Positions 17,346-25,091 of a stretch of 55,451 nucleotides of DNA are shown piece by piece. Under the pieces are notes generated by a model, which ran no database searches, was not told the DNA's origin, and saw only the letters and a list, made by a program, of their open reading frames with translations. The position numbers were made by a program, and so were the translations under genes. Numbering within the stretch: position 1 is the first letter of the stretch; each line of letters starts with the position of its first letter. The DNA is taken from NCBI GenBank assembly GCA_016212515.1, contig JACRFZ010000066.1, positions 1-55,451 of the forward strand, given 5' to 3'. This stretch comes from Candidatus Melainabacteria bacterium. Lineage in GTDB: Bacteria > Cyanobacteriota > Vampirovibrionia > Obscuribacterales > Obscuribacteraceae.

Positions 17346-17362
17346 TAACCGACCAGTCTATT
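17346..17362 (+). repeat. Inter-terminator element, copy 2 (TAACCGACCAGTCTATT)
   Basis: Second copy of the conserved element; it has A for G in the core (CCGACCAGTCTA). It lies between the + strand terminator at 17285 and a facing - strand terminator at 17374-17400. Confidence 0.75.
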
Positions 17363-17373
17363 CCTCGCTGCCA

Positions 17374-17400
17374 AAATAAAAGAAAGTGGGGAGAATCCAC
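17374..17400 (-). terminator. Intrinsic terminator facing copy 2
   Basis: On the - strand GTGG...CCAC (short stem, 17386-17400) is followed by TTTCTTTTATTTT. It ends transcription of the gene at 17437-17838. Confidence 0.6.
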
Positions 17401-17436
17401 GATCTCAAAATTAGTTTCGATTATCGGCACAGAGAA

Positions 17437-17838
17437 CTAAATCGCAGGAAAAATTCGCACAGGAGTTGCCATGGACATGGCGGCATAAACTTCTCCACTG
17501 GGGCTAAACCAAATCCGGTCGCCATAAAATATCCAATCGGAGTAAGGGTAAAAGTGTCTCAAGGCGCGAGACATAAGGCTTATGCCATCCGAAAGAGGCT
17601 CCCCTATACGGACGCAACCGCTATGATCTTCCATAAACTCTTCGTAGGCCAGACCACTGTCACGCTCCTCTAAGTAAGCGCAAAACTCATCGACGAAAGC
17701 CTGCTCCATCTCATCTTTAGAAGTAGCGGTTTCGTACGCAGGCACCTGGCTGGCAGCAAGGTGGACACACCAAGCAGCGGCAGCCCGCAACTGCTCAAGA
17801 CTGAAATTTGTCAAATTGATAGAATTTCTCTTATCCAT
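17437..17838 (-). CDS. Hypothetical protein
   Basis: A 133-residue soluble protein with an acidic middle (CAYLEERDSGLAYEEFMEDH) and an aromatic-rich C-terminal part (HFYPYSDWIFYGDRIWFSP). No signal peptide, membrane segment or known motif. The ATG at 17838 has no clear Shine-Dalgarno, and the frame is open up to 17913. Confidence 0.55.
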   Translation of the reverse strand: MDKRNSINLTNFSLEQLRAAAAWCVHLAASQVPAYETATSKDEMEQAFVDEFCAYLEERDSGLAYEEFMEDHSGCVRIGEPLSDGISLMSRALRHFYPYSDWIFYGDRIWFSPSGEVYAAMSMATPVRIFPAI

Positions 17839-18372
17839 AGAACAAACAAAAATTGGTAATTGTTTACAAGTTGATTCCTCTCGCTTTCGATACCCCTCAA
17901 AGCATCTGCACACTGACTGCTCTTCCGCCCAATCAATTCAGCAGAGAATGGTCTCAAACCATGAAGGTTTGAGAAGGCTGTACAGTGTGAGTGGATTTGA
18001 GATTCAGTGTCGTTTGCGAAATTTCCAGGTAATTGAAAAAAGGAATGATACAAAAAGCATGACGCAAATCACGGAACGGACGCAAGCACCGCTTCATGAC
18101 CACAGTGCTTGCACCAGTTCGCCGGCAAAAGCCAGACATCCGCACAATACGGACAAGCCTGCTTACTTACTTGCTTGCAGACTTGTAGAAAATCTAAGAC
18201 AGCGACACCTCTCGCATCGCGGGTACATCGTAAATCCCCCTGGTGATCTCTGTCACGAGAGGAACAGACATCAGGGGGATGTTATGCGCACAAAGAAGTA
18301 GCCATTCTGTTTCTAACGTGAGATGTAAGTCCACAGGAGCATGATGCTCGCTGCTGGCTGATTCGTCGAAGC
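17839..18372. other. Intergenic region with stem-loop
   Basis: About 530 nt between two - strand genes. The only structure I see is the hairpin at 18234-18280. Open frames here lack ribosome sites. Confidence 0.4.
18234..18280 (-). terminator. Stem-loop downstream of 18373-18786
   Basis: ATCCCCCTG (18234-18242) pairs perfectly with CAGGGGGAT (18272-18280), with inner CTCTGT/ACAGA pairing. On the - strand it lies about 90 nt past the stop of the next gene and is followed only by TTTA, so it is a possible weak terminator. Confidence 0.45.
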
Positions 18373-18786
18373 TCAATCAATATGCGGTTGAGCCCTCCAG
18401 TAGGCAATCTTACCTGACACCAGTTCGCCGTCCGGTCCAAAGTCCTTTGGGCGTTGCATGAGTTGGGTCAGGCGCGACTCTGAGACGAACATCCAGGCGA
18501 AAACCATATTCGGCTTGCTGAGAAAGTGTCCAACCGATTGAAATCTCTCCGCTGTTTGAATAATTTTCTCAAGATAGATTCGTGGATGAGCGGCAGGAAA
18601 GACAAAATACGGAGCTTTATCATGTTCTCCTATATCGGCATCTTTCTCACAAAGTATCAGAAAGCAAAGATCCTCCGGATGCTCCGGACGCAAATGCTGC
18701 ACAAAATCACCGACGCGTTCCGCATAGGCAGCAACACTAACTTCTTCACGATGCAAATTAAGGGTACCGGAATTTGTTTCAGACAT
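18373..18786 (-). CDS. Hypothetical protein
   Basis: A 137-residue soluble alpha/beta-looking protein (DLCFLILCEKDADIG, APYFVFPAAHP, MVFAWMFVSESRL). No motif recognised. GGAGAG lies upstream of the ATG at 18786. It is transcribed away from the gene at 19518. Confidence 0.6.
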   Translation of the reverse strand: MSETNSGTLNLHREEVSVAAYAERVGDFVQHLRPEHPEDLCFLILCEKDADIGEHDKAPYFVFPAAHPRIYLEKIIQTAERFQSVGHFLSKPNMVFAWMFVSESRLTQLMQRPKDFGPDGELVSGKIAYWRAQPHID

Positions 18787-19517
18787 AAAAACTCTCCATT
18801 CGTTTGGGTAAACAACCGGTCCGCTTCAGGAAGCCCATCAACTGCGCAGACTTGATCAAGCCGAAGACAGCAAGAGGAAACCCGAAACAAAACAATGACG
18901 ACAAAACCCGTGCAGTTTCAGAAACAGCTAACGGCGAGAAAAATTCAGAACTGAGTAAGTATGGAGCGAAAACTCTTCAAGAGAAACCAGGCAAAACAAT
19001 GCAAAATAAAGGAACACCCTGACCTTGCCAGAATGATAACTGGACATGCAACAACCTTGGCAAAGATTAATAGCCGCCCGTGGCAAGCGCCCGAAAGCCG
19101 CGCCACCATTTTTCTTAACTCCTAAGCGGCGCTCACAAAGAGCGAAAGCATGACACCACTTTTGAAATTAGAAGATGAAGCTTTCTCGTAGTTTCACCAT
19201 CAATTAGCTAGCGACAGCTTCTTCCTCTTACCCTTCATCGATGCACCAAGAACCTCAAACCCCTGACAGCAGACACTTTCAGCCACTCCGCCCAATTTGT
19301 TTCGAAGTTTCCGCTGACATCCTTAAGAGTTTGTTTGGCAGGTTCCATTTGCTAGAAATAGGTATTCACTTTCCTTCCCGTTTTCCCGGAACAACCGCCT
19401 AATCAATCATCATCCTTATGTTTTGATTCTCTCAGCAGCGCACTTTGACCTGCTGGAGCGGTTTCGCCTGCAAAACGGTTGCCTACTACTTAGTAATGTT
19501 ACCCCCGAGGTACCTCT
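18787..19517. other. 731-nt gap without a supportable gene
   Basis: Short open frames (for example 18804-19022) lack ribosome sites and read as low-complexity. I see only a weak GCGCC...GGCGC pairing near 19100-19130. Promoters for the divergent genes must lie here. Confidence 0.4.
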
Positions 19518-20048
19518 ATGTTTCTAAAGACTCACTTCCCCCAACTTTGGTTTGCCGCACAGGGAACTTTCTCACGACTGGCATTGCTAAAGGCACAGCT
19601 CAGTTTCGCGCAAGCGCCTGCACTCTCTCGCGAGGCAGACCTCACTGAGGCTCAACTCAATGAGGAGCTAGCCAACCTGGCACCCTATGCCGATTTCTTC
19701 AGCGAGAGTCTGTCCCTTAAGGCACCAAATGGTGGGGCCCTGTGTATCCTGGCCCAACGCATAGCTGCCCTGGAGCGCCTGGAAAGCCGTTTCCCTGCTG
19801 AAACCGCCGCCGCCCACACCCGCTTCGACATTCAGAAAGCCTGGATGGATCTGGAGCCTGAAGAAGCCGACCTGCGATATATGGAACTGCTTCTGGAACG
19901 GCTGGAATTAGCATTGCTCAAGGCGCAAGTTAGGGGCAAGCAGGAAATTGGGGAGGTCATTCTGGCTGTGAAAGCAGTTCTGGATGAGTTCCTTAATAGA
20001 TATCGCCAGAGCGAAATTCCAGAGTTGCTTCTCCAGGCTCTTCACTAA
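19518..20048 (+). CDS. Hypothetical helical protein
   Basis: A 176-residue soluble protein rich in Leu, Ala and Glu, almost entirely helical (RYMELLLERLELALLKAQ near 115-132). GAGG before the ATG supports the start. The first tandem structured RNA begins 11 nt after its stop. No family recognised. Confidence 0.65.
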   Translation: MFLKTHFPQLWFAAQGTFSRLALLKAQLSFAQAPALSREADLTEAQLNEELANLAPYADFFSESLSLKAPNGGALCILAQRIAALERLESRFPAETAAAHTRFDIQKAWMDLEPEEADLRYMELLLERLELALLKAQVRGKQEIGEVILAVKAVLDEFLNRYRQSEIPELLLQALH

Positions 20049-20058
20049 ATCACAAAAC

Positions 20059-20181
20059 GCCGAAACCTAGCATCGACGCCAATCTGACTGGCTCAGACAA
20101 GTGTCGGTGCGATGGTCTGCTGGGAGTTTGTCACCCCAGTACCGATGAGGCAAACACCTGCAAGGCTTAAACCTTGTCGGC
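20059..20181 (+). ncRNA. Tandem structured leader RNA, copy 1
   Basis: A 123-nt four-helix element. P1 is GCCGA (20059-20063) with TCGGC (20177-20181). P2 is GCATCGAC (20070-20077) with GTCGGTGC (20103-20110). P3 is TGCTGGG (20118-20124) with CCCAGTA (20135-20141). P4 is CAAGG (20161-20165) with CCTTG (20172-20176). Unpaired GAAACCTAG, GATGGTCT, AGTTTGTCA and CCGATGAGGCAA are identical in the second copy, while P2 and P3 vary with pairing kept. It lies 40 nt ahead of a short gene. I match it to no known riboswitch class. Confidence 0.75.
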
Positions 20182-20221
20182 TTCTCGACAAAACTACAAA
20201 CGTTCATACCGGAGTAAATCC

Positions 20222-20416
20222 ATGAAAGCTCAAAACACAGGTTCAGATTCAGGTTCTTCCGCCACCAACCGTCAGGTGTCCTTTGAAGCCAAACCCGGCA
20301 CGACCAATCAAGTCTCTCAACAGGTCTTCCCTGCAAGTGGTTATGTATTAGGTTGTCGCACTCAGGCTGACATTGCTTTTGACAAACTTGTAGGTCGTGA
20401 CTGGCGCGACAACTAA
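20222..20416 (+). CDS. Small hypothetical protein behind structured RNA copy 1
   Basis: A 64-residue polar protein rich in Ser, Gln, Thr and Asn in the first half, ending GRDWRDN. GGAG precedes the ATG at 20222. There is no signal peptide or membrane segment. Its expression is probably controlled by the RNA directly upstream. It has no clear similarity to the 86-residue product behind copy 2. Confidence 0.6.
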   Translation: MKAQNTGSDSGSSATNRQVSFEAKPGTTNQVSQQVFPASGYVLGCRTQADIAFDKLVGRDWRDN

Positions 20417-20473
20417 TCGTACCCATCTAAATAGAACCCAAAAGCCGGCCCGCCGGGGTTGGCTGATAATCTA

Positions 20474-20594
20474 GCCGAAACCTAGCGCCGGTCTTGCTCA
20501 AAACAAATAAGACAAGTTCGGCGCGATGGTCTACTGGGAGTTTGTCACCCCAGTACCGATGAGGCAAGCACCTGCAAGGAATTTCCTTGTCGGC
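20474..20594 (+). ncRNA. Tandem structured leader RNA, copy 2
   Basis: A 121-nt second copy. P1 is GCCGA (20474-20478) with TCGGC (20590-20594). P2 is GCGCCG (20485-20490) with CGGCGC (20519-20524). P3 is TACTGGG (20532-20538) with CCCAGTA (20549-20555). P4 is CAAGG (20575-20579) with CCTTG (20585-20589). Compared with copy 1, P2 shows a full compensatory change (A-T to G-C) and a T-G to C-G change. P3 changes from G-T to A-T. It ends 33 nt before the next start codon. Confidence 0.75.
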
Positions 20595-20627
20595 AACCCA
20601 CTGTAATCTAAATCCGGAGGCACCACC

Positions 20628-20888
20628 ATGGCTAAACGCATCCAGCTCACAGAATCAGTTACCGTAAGCACCCAGTATGCCTGGCTGATGAATACCGAAA
20701 ACTGGCATCGCGCTTTTCCAGAAGCAGAGACGATTCAGCCTCAGGAAAATGCGACCTACGGTTTTGACGGTCAGCAAGCACAAAACTCTGGAGACTGGAC
20801 GACAATCCTCGCAAGTCCGGTTTTCAGCAGCACCGATATGATGGTACCGGCCGATGACTACACCACTGTCATGGGTGAAGGCTACTAA
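20628..20888 (+). CDS. Small hypothetical protein behind structured RNA copy 2
   Basis: An 86-residue protein, acidic and rich in Thr, Gln, Asp and aromatic residues (TQYAWLMNTENWHRAF at about 16-31), with no Cys, signal peptide or membrane segment. CGGAGG with good spacing precedes the ATG. An intrinsic terminator follows. No family recognised. Confidence 0.65.
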   Translation: MAKRIQLTESVTVSTQYAWLMNTENWHRAFPEAETIQPQENATYGFDGQQAQNSGDWTTILASPVFSSTDMMVPADDYTTVMGEGY

Positions 20889-20914
20889 ACCCTGACTCTA
20901 ACAATTGCAGGAAG

Positions 20915-20940
20915 ATGGCTCCCTATATAGGAGCCATTTT
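20915..20940 (+). terminator. Intrinsic terminator
   Basis: ATGGCTCC and GGAGCCAT form a perfect stem around CTATATA, followed by TTTTC. The CCGACCGGTCTA-like element follows 26 nt later. Confidence 0.85.
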
Positions 20941-20965
20941 CTCTTCTGTGTTTTTTACCCACTAC

Positions 20966-20982
20966 TATTCGACCGGTCTATT
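20966..20982 (+). repeat. Inter-terminator element, copy 3 (TATTCGACCGGTCTATT)
   Basis: Third copy, slightly divergent at the 5' side (TTCGACCGGTCTA). It lies between the + strand terminator at 20915 and the hairpin region serving the - strand phosphatase gene. Confidence 0.75.
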
Positions 20983-21018
20983 TTTCTTTTCGCCAAAAGA
21001 AAACGAGGAAGTCTCCGA

Positions 21019-21070
21019 ATGAGAGGAAGAAGAACAATGTGCCCGGAAAGCACATTCTTCTTCCTCTCAT
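21019..21070 (-). terminator. Very long hairpin in convergent region
   Basis: ATGAGAGGAAGAAGAA (21019-21034) pairs perfectly with TTCTTCTTCCTCTCAT (21055-21070), with inner GTGC/GCAC. On the - strand there is no immediate T-run, though T-rich sequence follows after about 20 nt. It probably ends or processes the transcript of the phosphatase gene. Confidence 0.55.
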
Positions 21071-21218
21071 GGAAACTCGGGAGCAACTATGGGTGAGGGG
21101 GCATCACAACCTGATGCAAATATGAGCTTGCAAATTTGTGCACTTCTAAAGATGGAACTGAAGAAATGCACTCTATGCTCATGCGTCACTCACCTGAGAC
21201 CACACCCAAATTCTGGGG

Positions 21219-21695
21219 TTACTTATTATTGACGGCACGAAAAGTTTCCAAAACCAACTGATTAGGCACAATTTGAGGATTGAGCCTTCCGAAGGTCTGC
21301 ATATCCACCTGGCAGAGTTCAGCCAAATAAGAAGCAATTGCTCCACTGCGGCTGACGCCCATGGTGCAGTGAACAAACAATTCAACCGCTTCGGCGAGCC
21401 GGTGAAAGGGCAGGGCAAACTGCAATATAGCGCGGGCCTGTTCCTCAGTGAAAGTTCGGTAGGGACGACCAAGCTCTTCCATTTGGCTCAATATCCGCTC
21501 ATAAACAGTCTGGCTCTCAAACATCTCTGGAGAGACATCATCAAACCTGACCGTCAGAACTCGTTCACTTTCGCCGAAGACCGGAGAGGCGTTGCAGTCT
21601 ACAACGCTAATGAAGATACGATTTGGCGCCCTCAGATATTCTGAGAGGTTGCTTTCCATGTGCTGGCGACTGAGCGCCTTTACCAATGTAATCAT
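21219..21695 (-). CDS. Cysteine-dependent (dual-specificity-type) phosphatase
   Basis: A 158-residue protein with the phosphate-binding loop VHCTMGVSRSGA: His109, nucleophile Cys110, Arg116, which is the HCX5R(S/T) signature of tyrosine and dual-specificity phosphatases. Asp52/Asp53 in VRFDDVSP are candidates for the general acid. The size fits a single compact DSP domain. The substrate (phosphoprotein, nucleotide or lipid) cannot be read. AGGAT precedes the ATG. It lies 39 nt after the nuclease gene, so the two are probably cotranscribed. Confidence 0.85.
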   Translation of the reverse strand: MITLVKALSRQHMESNLSEYLRAPNRIFISVVDCNASPVFGESERVLTVRFDDVSPEMFESQTVYERILSQMEELGRPYRTFTEEQARAILQFALPFHRLAEAVELFVHCTMGVSRSGAIASYLAELCQVDMQTFGRLNPQIVPNQLVLETFRAVNNK

Positions 21696-21734
21696 GGCGT
21701 TTAATCCTGAAGCAAAAGATACAGTAAATGAAGG

Positions 21735-22520
21735 TCAGGAATTTGCCTGCGGTTGCGCCTGAGAGGCGGCCTGGCACTCCTGTAAATAACGGCAAGTTTG
21801 GCAACGGCTGCCGGTGCGAGAAATACTGAGGTTGCGGCGCGAATCGATGGCTTTTGCTAGTTTTCGCAAAACCGGTCTCACTTCGCGGCAGAAATACTGC
21901 TCCACCTGCTGACGGGTGAGGCGCTCAGTATGAACACTCCTTGATCCTAGATAAAAGATCTGTCTGATGACGGCATCGATCTCACTGGAACGCAAGAGCA
22001 GCCAGGCTGAAATCATTGTCTGAAACTCCGCCTTAGAGTCGATGCCGCCGCGATGTTCCTTAGTTTTGAACTCAATCACCGTGGTCTTACGACCCAGTTC
22101 CAGGGCATCGGCAATGGTTACCAGAGTAAGTCCGGTTGCCTCATCTAAACGCTCAAGGTGGTAATGATAACGAACATCTCTGGAGGCAAGGAGAGCATCA
22201 ATATATGCCACCATTTCCAGACACTTCGCATGGACGGCGGCTAACTCAGCCTCCGGCAGCACCTGGGTGGCTCTCTCCAATCCGCGCAGCAACATGGCTT
22301 TACGCCGCTCCAGAGGAGTTGAGGCGACTGAATGAACAATCTCACCAAGCCATTCGGATGGGCGAGCGGCCGGGGTGTAGACCTGCTTCGTCTTCCTGGC
22401 TTGCTGGCGAAAATGATAGCTGGCCGGACAAGTCTTGAAGCTCCAGAGATCTGAGATTCCGACGCGAATTTCCGGCGCTGTTTGTACAACCCGTTGTGGT
22501 CGTGTAAGTTGGTCTAGCAT
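21735..22520 (-). CDS. Cas4/RecB-like PD-(D/E)XK nuclease
   Basis: A 261-residue protein. Motifs in order: SFKTCPASYHFR with Cys31, GEIVHSV with His63, IADALEL with Asp138, TVIEFKT with Glu150 and Lys152, and the Q motif EFQTMISAW. A C-terminal Cys cluster (Cys240, Cys243, Cys249) with Cys31 would bind a 4Fe-4S cluster as in Cas4 and AddB. Such enzymes resect DNA ends. No cas1/cas2, CRISPR array or addA gene is nearby, so it is not a CRISPR Cas4 by context. AGGTGATCT precedes the ATG at 22520. Confidence 0.85.
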   Translation of the reverse strand: MLDQLTRPQRVVQTAPEIRVGISDLWSFKTCPASYHFRQQARKTKQVYTPAARPSEWLGEIVHSVASTPLERRKAMLLRGLERATQVLPEAELAAVHAKCLEMVAYIDALLASRDVRYHYHLERLDEATGLTLVTIADALELGRKTTVIEFKTKEHRGGIDSKAEFQTMISAWLLLRSSEIDAVIRQIFYLGSRSVHTERLTRQQVEQYFCREVRPVLRKLAKAIDSRRNLSISRTGSRCQTCRYLQECQAASQAQPQANS

Positions 22521-22987
22521 AGAGATCACCTGAATAATCTGAAGAATGAAACCTTAGGTGGGCTGTTTCTCAAAAAGAGAAAATGGAATAGTTAAACAAC
22601 CAATAGTTAGTCACCGAACCCTTAAGAAGCAAGGGCTACCCTTAATGGAACGAGGCCAACCTCTACTAATAGGCTGCTCAAGCTAGCAAGCCAAGCGGGT
22701 CTCGCACCTAGCGCAGGCAGCCCCCGCCGCAGCTTGCGCTAGAGCAAACTGGGAATTCCTAAACGCTTTTGTAGCTTGAAATGGTCACACTAAATCTGTT
22801 AGCCATTGTGATAGCCACCAATGTAAATCAATCAATCACACAGTAACGACACATTCAGAAAACCAAGCCGCTCAACAATTATGACCTCAGTAGAGAACCT
22901 CATCGACATGGACTTTCCCTGGTCGATGGATGCACAAGGCACAAGTATCAGAAGCAAAACTGAAAACCAACCTATCGGTATCAAAAA
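22521..22987. other. Divergent intergenic region with a hairpin
   Basis: 467 nt between divergent genes. CTAGCGC (22708-22714) and GCGCTAG (22736-22742) form a perfect stem. No promoter can be assigned with confidence. Confidence 0.4.
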
Positions 22988-23794
22988 ATGAACAGCACCT
23001 TCCTGATTTCCATAGCAGCTCTCGCCTCTCTCATCTTCTTTCATGAACTTGGTCACTGGCTCGTGGCCCGCGCTCTCGGCTTCAAGACCACTACTTTCTC
23101 CATCGGTTTTGGCCCATCCGCGAAACTCTTTCGCTTCTGGCAAACTGACTTCAGGCTGGGAGTAATTCCTCTGGGCGGTTATGTCAACATACCCGAGCTA
23201 AGCGACGAAGAAAGCGGCAAACTGGCCCTGCAAGAGCAGGGGCTAGAGGCAGACACTTATATGCAGCATGCGGGCTGGAAAAAAGCCCTGGTGATGCTTG
23301 CCGGTCCCGGAGCCAATATCTGCTTCGCCTACCTCATTTACGTGGTCTTGCTAATGGTACACAGGCAACTGGCACCGCTCGATGCCCTAGCGGCAGCAGT
23401 TGCCACCACTGCTAATGCCACAGCCAGTGTCTTACACGGGCTGGCCATGCTCCTGCACCTCTCTCCCCTGGATACAAACTTACCAGCTGGAGCCACCGAC
23501 CTTCACAGCGTCGTTGCCATCTTTCAGGTTATCAACTCAGCCGCCGGCAGCTCAGCCATTCTTCTTGGCCAATACCTTGCTTACCTGAGCCTGAACCTGG
23601 CTATTTTCAATCTGTTACCAATGCCTCTACTGGACGGCGGACAGTTACTCTTCCTATTTCTCGAGACACTGTCCGGTAAACCGCTGTCTGCGCAATGGCG
23701 AGCTAATCTGGCTCTAGTATCGCTGATTGCCATCCTGATCCTGACCACCATCGGGCTCACCAACGACTTCCTCAAACCTATCTCCATGGGTTAA
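22988..23794 (+). CDS. Minimal M50 site-2 metalloprotease
   Basis: A 268-residue integral membrane protein. The zinc site is HELGH (His19, Glu20, His23) in the first membrane helix, and the third ligand is Asp216 in NLLPMPLLDGG. IPLGGYVNIPE is the membrane-associated loop typical of RseP. It is shorter than RseP (about 450 residues) because PDZ domains are missing; about 150 residues with two or three hydrophobic segments lie between the two metal motifs. Such proteases cut transmembrane substrates such as anti-sigma factors. An intrinsic terminator follows. Confidence 0.9.
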   Translation: MNSTFLISIAALASLIFFHELGHWLVARALGFKTTTFSIGFGPSAKLFRFWQTDFRLGVIPLGGYVNIPELSDEESGKLALQEQGLEADTYMQHAGWKKALVMLAGPGANICFAYLIYVVLLMVHRQLAPLDALAAAVATTANATASVLHGLAMLLHLSPLDTNLPAGATDLHSVVAIFQVINSAAGSSAILLGQYLAYLSLNLAIFNLLPMPLLDGGQLLFLFLETLSGKPLSAQWRANLALVSLIAILILTTIGLTNDFLKPISMG

Positions 23795-23835
23795 GCTGCT
23801 GTTGATTGGTGGCAAAACTTTTAAACCAAAATTGC

Positions 23836-23862
23836 GAGAGGACTGACCGCCCTCTCTTTTTT
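23836..23862 (+). terminator. Intrinsic terminator of the M50 gene
   Basis: GAGAGG (23836-23841) pairs with CCTCTC (23851-23856), followed by TTTTTT. Confidence 0.85.
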
Positions 23863-23871
23863 ACAGATCGA

Positions 23872-23888
23872 TAGCCGACCGGTCTATT
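23872..23888 (+). repeat. Inter-terminator element, copy 4 (TAGCCGACCGGTCTATT)
   Basis: Fourth copy with the consensus sequence. It lies between the M50 terminator and a - strand terminator at 23928-23951. Confidence 0.8.
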
Positions 23889-23927
23889 CTTCTCCTTTGC
23901 CAGTCGCATCAACCTGTGAAAACAAGC

Positions 23928-23951
23928 CCATCACCGAAAGTCCTATTGGGC
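23928..23951 (-). terminator. Intrinsic terminator of the GH24 fragment
   Basis: On the - strand GCCCA (23947-23951) pairs with TGGGC (23936-23940), followed by TTGTTTTC. Confidence 0.6.
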
Positions 23952-23953
23952 AA

Positions 23954-24220
23954 CTAATTCGTTTGCTTGCCGGCACCTTTCAGCAGAAATTCATTCCGCA
24001 CAGCCCGCCTGCCCACTTGTTGATAATAAAGGGTGTCGCGTAGACTGTGACCGGCATCCCAATATCTGCCCTCTTTAATAGCCTTTCCGAAGGTCTTGAA
24101 TTCACGCACCTGATCTATGCCCATATTGAAGACCATATCTACCAAGACCTTCTTGACGTTGAAGCTGTACTTAGAAAGATTGGGAAACAACTGCCCGGCA
24201 CCAGCTATGGCTTCCTTCAA
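23954..24220 (-). CDS. GH24 (T4-type) lysozyme, C-terminal part without a clear start
   Basis: 88 residues from a TTG at 24220. VDMVFNMG, REFKTFGKAIKEGRYWDAG and YYQQVGRRAVRNEF match the C-terminal helices of phage T4-type lysozyme. The same frame stays open upstream to a TAA at 24434-24436. The residues just upstream (FEGSQKLSSEQIEKLF) also fit the family, yet there is no ATG, GTG or TTG in that stretch. The N-terminal lobe with the catalytic Glu and TIGYGH motif is not found. It may be a degraded gene, or be fused by frameshift to the secreted protein whose end it overlaps. Confidence 0.6.
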   Translation of the reverse strand: MKEAIAGAGQLFPNLSKYSFNVKKVLVDMVFNMGIDQVREFKTFGKAIKEGRYWDAGHSLRDTLYYQQVGRRAVRNEFLLKGAGKQTN

Positions 24221-24318
24221 CGTAAAGCTAAAGAGCTTTTCAATCTGCTCACTACTGAGCTTTTGAGAGCCTTCGAAAACCCTTTTAAAGTCGGCGAGCG
24301 GTCTAAGATAGCGCAGGC

Positions 24319-24831
24319 CTAGTAGGAATTGCCGTAACGCAATAGGCGCCCTTCCACCCTCCGCCCCTCGCCAACCGTATGTGGTGCCACCGACGCGGGA
24401 GTAGATACGCTCTGTTGCAATTGCGCTGAAACATTATCGTAGCTGAGTGCGGCACTGGTACCATAAGTTTCAGAAGCGCTGCCGACTCGACCGGACACGG
24501 ACGCAGTTGTAGACGCCGCAGCACCACTCGCGGCAGGGCGGCGAAGAGAGTTCCATGCCACTACTTTAGGCTTAGTGTTTCGATAACGGGGCAAAATCGA
24601 GCCACCGCTTCCTCCACTTTTGACCCGCGCACGGGTAACAGTCATGGGAGTCCAGTTGAAGTGAGCGGCATTAGGATGCTTAACCAGAATCTCCGATTGC
24701 CAATTGTAATTATAGGTACGGCTGACCTGAAGCTGGCGATTGTTAGGCTCCGCCGCCATACCATCGCCAGCAGTACCGACGAAAATCAGCAAGGCAAGAG
24801 AAAGAGACTTGGAAAGCAACTTAGAAAACAT
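24319..24831 (-). CDS. Secreted protein of unknown function
   Basis: A 170-residue protein with a signal peptide (SLSLALLIFVGTAGDGMAA) and a mature part rich in Ser, Ala, Thr and Arg, ending in a Tyr-rich tail. Its last about 38 codons overlap, in another frame, the open stretch continuing the GH24 lysozyme frame, so the two could be one broken or frameshifted gene. No Shine-Dalgarno is obvious before the ATG. Confidence 0.6.
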   Translation of the reverse strand: MFSKLLSKSLSLALLIFVGTAGDGMAAEPNNRQLQVSRTYNYNWQSEILVKHPNAAHFNWTPMTVTRARVKSGGSGGSILPRYRNTKPKVVAWNSLRRPAASGAAASTTASVSGRVGSASETYGTSAALSYDNVSAQLQQSVSTPASVAPHTVGEGRRVEGRLLRYGNSY

Positions 24832-24932
24832 GATAAAGGGAAGAGCTTATCAAGGAGAACATGCAATAACTAGCAAAACCACCGTGACAAATCCATACTT
24901 TTCCGGCTAGCGCGAACCCGCACAGCCCCAAT

Positions 24933-24962
24933 TTGACAGCTTAGAACCCACGCAGGTACAGC
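24933..24962 (+). promoter_or_regulatory. Possible promoter of the biotin operon
   Basis: TTGACA at 24933-24938 and TACAGC 18 nt later, about 130 nt ahead of bioF. The -10 match is poor. No BirA-type TTGTAAACC...GGTTTACAA operator is present between 24832 and 25091. Confidence 0.25.
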
Positions 24963-25091
24963 ATTTCTATAGTTTGGTATCACTTCCGACAAAATCAATC
25001 AGGAACAACCTTAACGCCAGTAAAATCGCCTGGTCTGAGCATGCACCTGAGTGCCTCGCCTGTATAAACTCCACTTCGAGTGAAAACATCT

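Larger units (their letters stand above)
20889..21218. other. Convergent intergenic region
   Basis: 330 nt holding the terminator at 20915, element copy 3 at 20966 and the long hairpin at 21019-21070. I see no gene in it. Confidence 0.6.

Noticed and set aside
18194..18376. 60-codon - strand frame overlapping the end of 18373-18786
   Set aside because: It starts with TTG, has no ribosome site and runs through the hairpin at 18234-18280.
20059..20594. Hammerhead ribozyme or fluoride riboswitch
   Set aside because: GAAAC and GATGAG are present, but in the wrong order for a hammerhead core. The GGCGATGG...CGCC arrangement of the fluoride switch is not matched.
21735..22520. CRISPR-associated Cas4
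   Set aside because: The motifs fit the Cas4/AddB nuclease class, but no other cas gene or repeat array is present, so a CRISPR role is not supported.
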